Below, piece after piece: positions 62,419 through 64,000 of a DNA stretch of 64,000 nt; position 1 is the first letter of the stretch; every line of letters starts with the position of its first letter. Made by a program: the position numbers and the translations under genes. Below the pieces are notes generated by a model, which saw only the letters and a list, made by a program, of their open reading frames with translations, had not been told where the DNA came from and searched no databases. Source of the stretch: Serratia rhizosphaerae (GTDB lineage: Bacteria > Pseudomonadota > Gammaproteobacteria > Enterobacterales > Enterobacteriaceae); assembly GCF_009817885.1 (NCBI RefSeq), contig NZ_CP041764.1, positions 3,100,001 through 3,164,000 on the forward strand. Reading direction: 5' to 3'.

Positions 62419-63351
62419 TCAAAACTGCCAGTAAAGCGGCTCGCCAAACGCCTCCACATAGTGATCGATCACCGCCCTGACGTTCAGCGGCGGGCGGCGG
62501 GCGTGCGGATAGACGGCGGCGATCTGCTGCGGCTCGGTCTTTATCGCCGTCTCAAACTCCGGCAGCAGCCTGACCAGCTCGCCGTTTTGCAGACGCTCGC
62601 CCATCAGCCAGTCGGGAAACAGCACCAGCCCCATGCCGCCCAGCGCGGCGACCAGCAGCGTTTCCGCATTGTTGGACGTTAACAGCGGGGAGAGCGGATA
62701 GTGCACCCAGGCGTCGCCGGGGGCGCGAAACAGCCAGCGGTTCGGCCCGGACGAGCCGCGGTACACCAGACAGCGGTGGCGGCTGAGCTCCGCCGGGCTT
62801 TGCGGCGCGCCGTAACGGCGCAGATAGGCCGGCGAGGCGGCGAGGTAGTAGCGCAGCTCGCCAAACACCCGGGCGTGGAAGGAGGAGTCCGTCAGCGTAC
62901 CGATGCGGAAGATAACGTCTGCGGCATCGCGATGCGGATCGATAAAGTCATCGGTCTGCACCAGATCGATCAGCAGGCGGGGGTAGCGGGCGGCCAGCGC
63001 GGGCAGGGCGGGCGCCACGTGGCGCTGGCCGAAGAACACCGGCGTATTGATGCGCACCAGCCCGGACGGCTCCAGCGCCCGCTCCTGCAGTTCCTTGCGC
63101 GCCTCGTCCAGCTGTTCGGCCATGCTGCGCGCATAGTCGATAAACAGCCGCCCGGACTCGGTCGGTATCACCGCGCGCGTATTGCGGTAAAACAGCTGCT
63201 GCCCCAGCGCATCTTCCAACTGGTGAATAATGCGCGAGACCTTGGAGGCTGAAATGCCGCGCTGTCGCGCGACAACGGAGAAGTTCTGTGCGTCAAAGAC
63301 ATCAATAAAAATCTTTAACGCGCTGACATTAATCGCGTCGGTATCCAGCAT
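62419..63351 (-). CDS. LysR-family transcriptional regulator
   Basis: 310 residues from ATG 63351, with GCAGGA 9 bases before it; a longer frame to 63456 would run into the divergent gene. Helix-turn-helix at 8-65 (ALKIFIDVFDAQNFSVVARQRGISASKVSRIIHQLEDALGQQLFYRNTR), then an effector domain with the pattern GLVRINTPVFFGQRHVAPALPALAARYPRL. It belongs to the CrgA/DsdC-like broad group. It is divergent from two YdcZ-type transporter genes and probably controls them. Confidence 0.9.
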   Translation of the reverse strand: MLDTDAINVSALKIFIDVFDAQNFSVVARQRGISASKVSRIIHQLEDALGQQLFYRNTRAVIPTESGRLFIDYARSMAEQLDEARKELQERALEPSGLVRINTPVFFGQRHVAPALPALAARYPRLLIDLVQTDDFIDPHRDAADVIFRIGTLTDSSFHARVFGELRYYLAASPAYLRRYGAPQSPAELSRHRCLVYRGSSGPNRWLFRAPGDAWVHYPLSPLLTSNNAETLLVAALGGMGLVLFPDWLMGERLQNGELVRLLPEFETAIKTEPQQIAAVYPHARRPPLNVRAVIDHYVEAFGEPLYWQF

Positions 63352-63450
63352 TGATGCAAATCCTGCAAAGGTGTTTAACGGATTATACCGTTTTTCTTCG
63401 TTTTCTGCCGCTGTAAGCTTCTCCGCCTGATTCATCGGAGAGCATTTGCT

Positions 63451-63885
63451 ATGCAACTTTTACTGATTTTACTGGTTATCGCAGGCGGGATGGGCCTGTC
63501 GGTAGAGGCGGGATTGCTGGGGCCGCTGGGCGGCGAGGTCGGCGATCTGTGGGCGACGTTCAGCATCTTCGGCGTTGGCGCCGCGCTGACTTTCCTGCTG
63601 ATGCTGTTTTTCAGCCCGCGCAACAGCCCATCCTTTTTTGCCCAGCCGGGCTGGCAGCTGCTGGGCGGCGTGCTGGGGCCGATCTACGTGGTGATTCTGA
63701 CCGTGGCGACGCCCGCCATCGGCGTGGCGCTGACCATGATCGGCATTCTGGCCGGGCAGGTCTTCAAAAGCCTGATTATCGACCATTTCGGCCTGTTGGG
63801 TACGCCGCACCGGAAAATAGACGCCAGACGCATTCTCGCGCTGGTTTTCATCATCGCCGCGCTGGCGCTGGTCGCGCAGGGTTAA
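63451..63885 (+). CDS. YdcZ/DMT-type small transporter, first copy
   Basis: 144 residues with five membrane helices. It matches the DUF606/YdcZ half-size drug-metabolite transporters (IAGGMGLSVEAGLLGPLGGEVGDLWATFSIFGVGA, PGWQLLGGVLGPIYVVILTVATPAIGVALTMIGILAGQVFKSLIIDHFGLLG). CGGAG precedes the ATG. A second copy begins 11 bp later, so the two probably form one heteromeric transporter. Confidence 0.88.
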   Translation: MQLLLILLVIAGGMGLSVEAGLLGPLGGEVGDLWATFSIFGVGAALTFLLMLFFSPRNSPSFFAQPGWQLLGGVLGPIYVVILTVATPAIGVALTMIGILAGQVFKSLIIDHFGLLGTPHRKIDARRILALVFIIAALALVAQG

Positions 63886-63895
63886 GGGGGACACC

Positions 63896-64000
63896 ATGAC
63901 GATATTGATGATTTTACTGGCGGTGGTTGGCGGTGCAATGCTGAGCATTCAGGCGGCGATCAACGGCCAACTGGGCAGCAAAGTGGGCGTGTTCCGCAGC
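63896..64000 (+). CDS. YdcZ/DMT-type small transporter, second copy, cut by window edge
   Basis: 35 codons are visible (MTILMILLAVVGGAMLSIQAAINGQLGSKVGVFRS) before the window ends. AAGGGGG precedes the ATG. GGAMLSIQAAINGQLG is the N-terminal signature of the same family as the gene before it. Confidence 0.8.
   Translation, partial: MTILMILLAVVGGAMLSIQAAINGQLGSKVGVFRS

Overview
The window is a chromosomal segment of an enterobacterium, most likely a Serratia of the S. marcescens group. It is GC-rich with tight operons. Gene order follows the E. coli 2.5-3.7 minute region closely (aroP-pdhR-aceEF-lpd-acnB, yacL, speDE, yacC, cueO, hpt, can, yadGH, yadE, panDCB, folK-pcnB-gluQ-dksA-sfsA-thpR, hrpB, mrcB, fhuACDB). 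The malonate decarboxylase cluster and qseBC lie inside this otherwise conserved order. The genus call rests on recalled family sequences and gene order, not on a search.

Layout: 1-1573 holds a truncated MFS efflux gene divergent from a TetR regulator, with a 22-bp palindrome between them. 1636-14480 is central metabolism: aromatic amino acid permease, the pyruvate dehydrogenase operon with its regulator PdhR, lpd behind an ERIC repeat, and aconitase B. 14731-22819 is a complete biotin-independent malonate decarboxylase locus (mdcABCDEFGH plus mdcR). After yacL comes a kdgT-dtnK-pdxA2-deoR set for a four-carbon sugar acid (23553-27507), then an AGCS amino acid symporter and the spermidine genes speED.

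31473-32782 is a small AT-rich islet coding for a DUF3289 protein and a DUF943 protein, probably a toxin/immunity-like pair. Then follow copper oxidase cueO with a CueR-type promoter, hpt, can, the ABC exporter yadGH, a polysaccharide deacetylase, panDCB, the two-component system qseBC, and the folK-pcnB-gluQ-dksA group. pcnB appears to start at a rare AUU codon. sfsA, thpR, hrpB and mrcB lead to the Fur-controlled ferric hydroxamate operon fhuACDB (54182-60107).

60304-62243 is an accessory islet of lower GC content. It holds a small membrane protein, an orphan RNase A-like toxin, its CdiI-type immunity gene, and a frameshifted remnant of a second immunity gene. The window ends with a LysR regulator divergent from two YdcZ/DMT-type transporter genes, the second cut by the window edge.

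No rRNA, tRNA, CRISPR array, insertion sequence or phage genes were seen. The most interesting parts are the two toxin/immunity-like islets, the ERIC element in the lpd leader, the AUU start of pcnB, and several clear unassigned operators.
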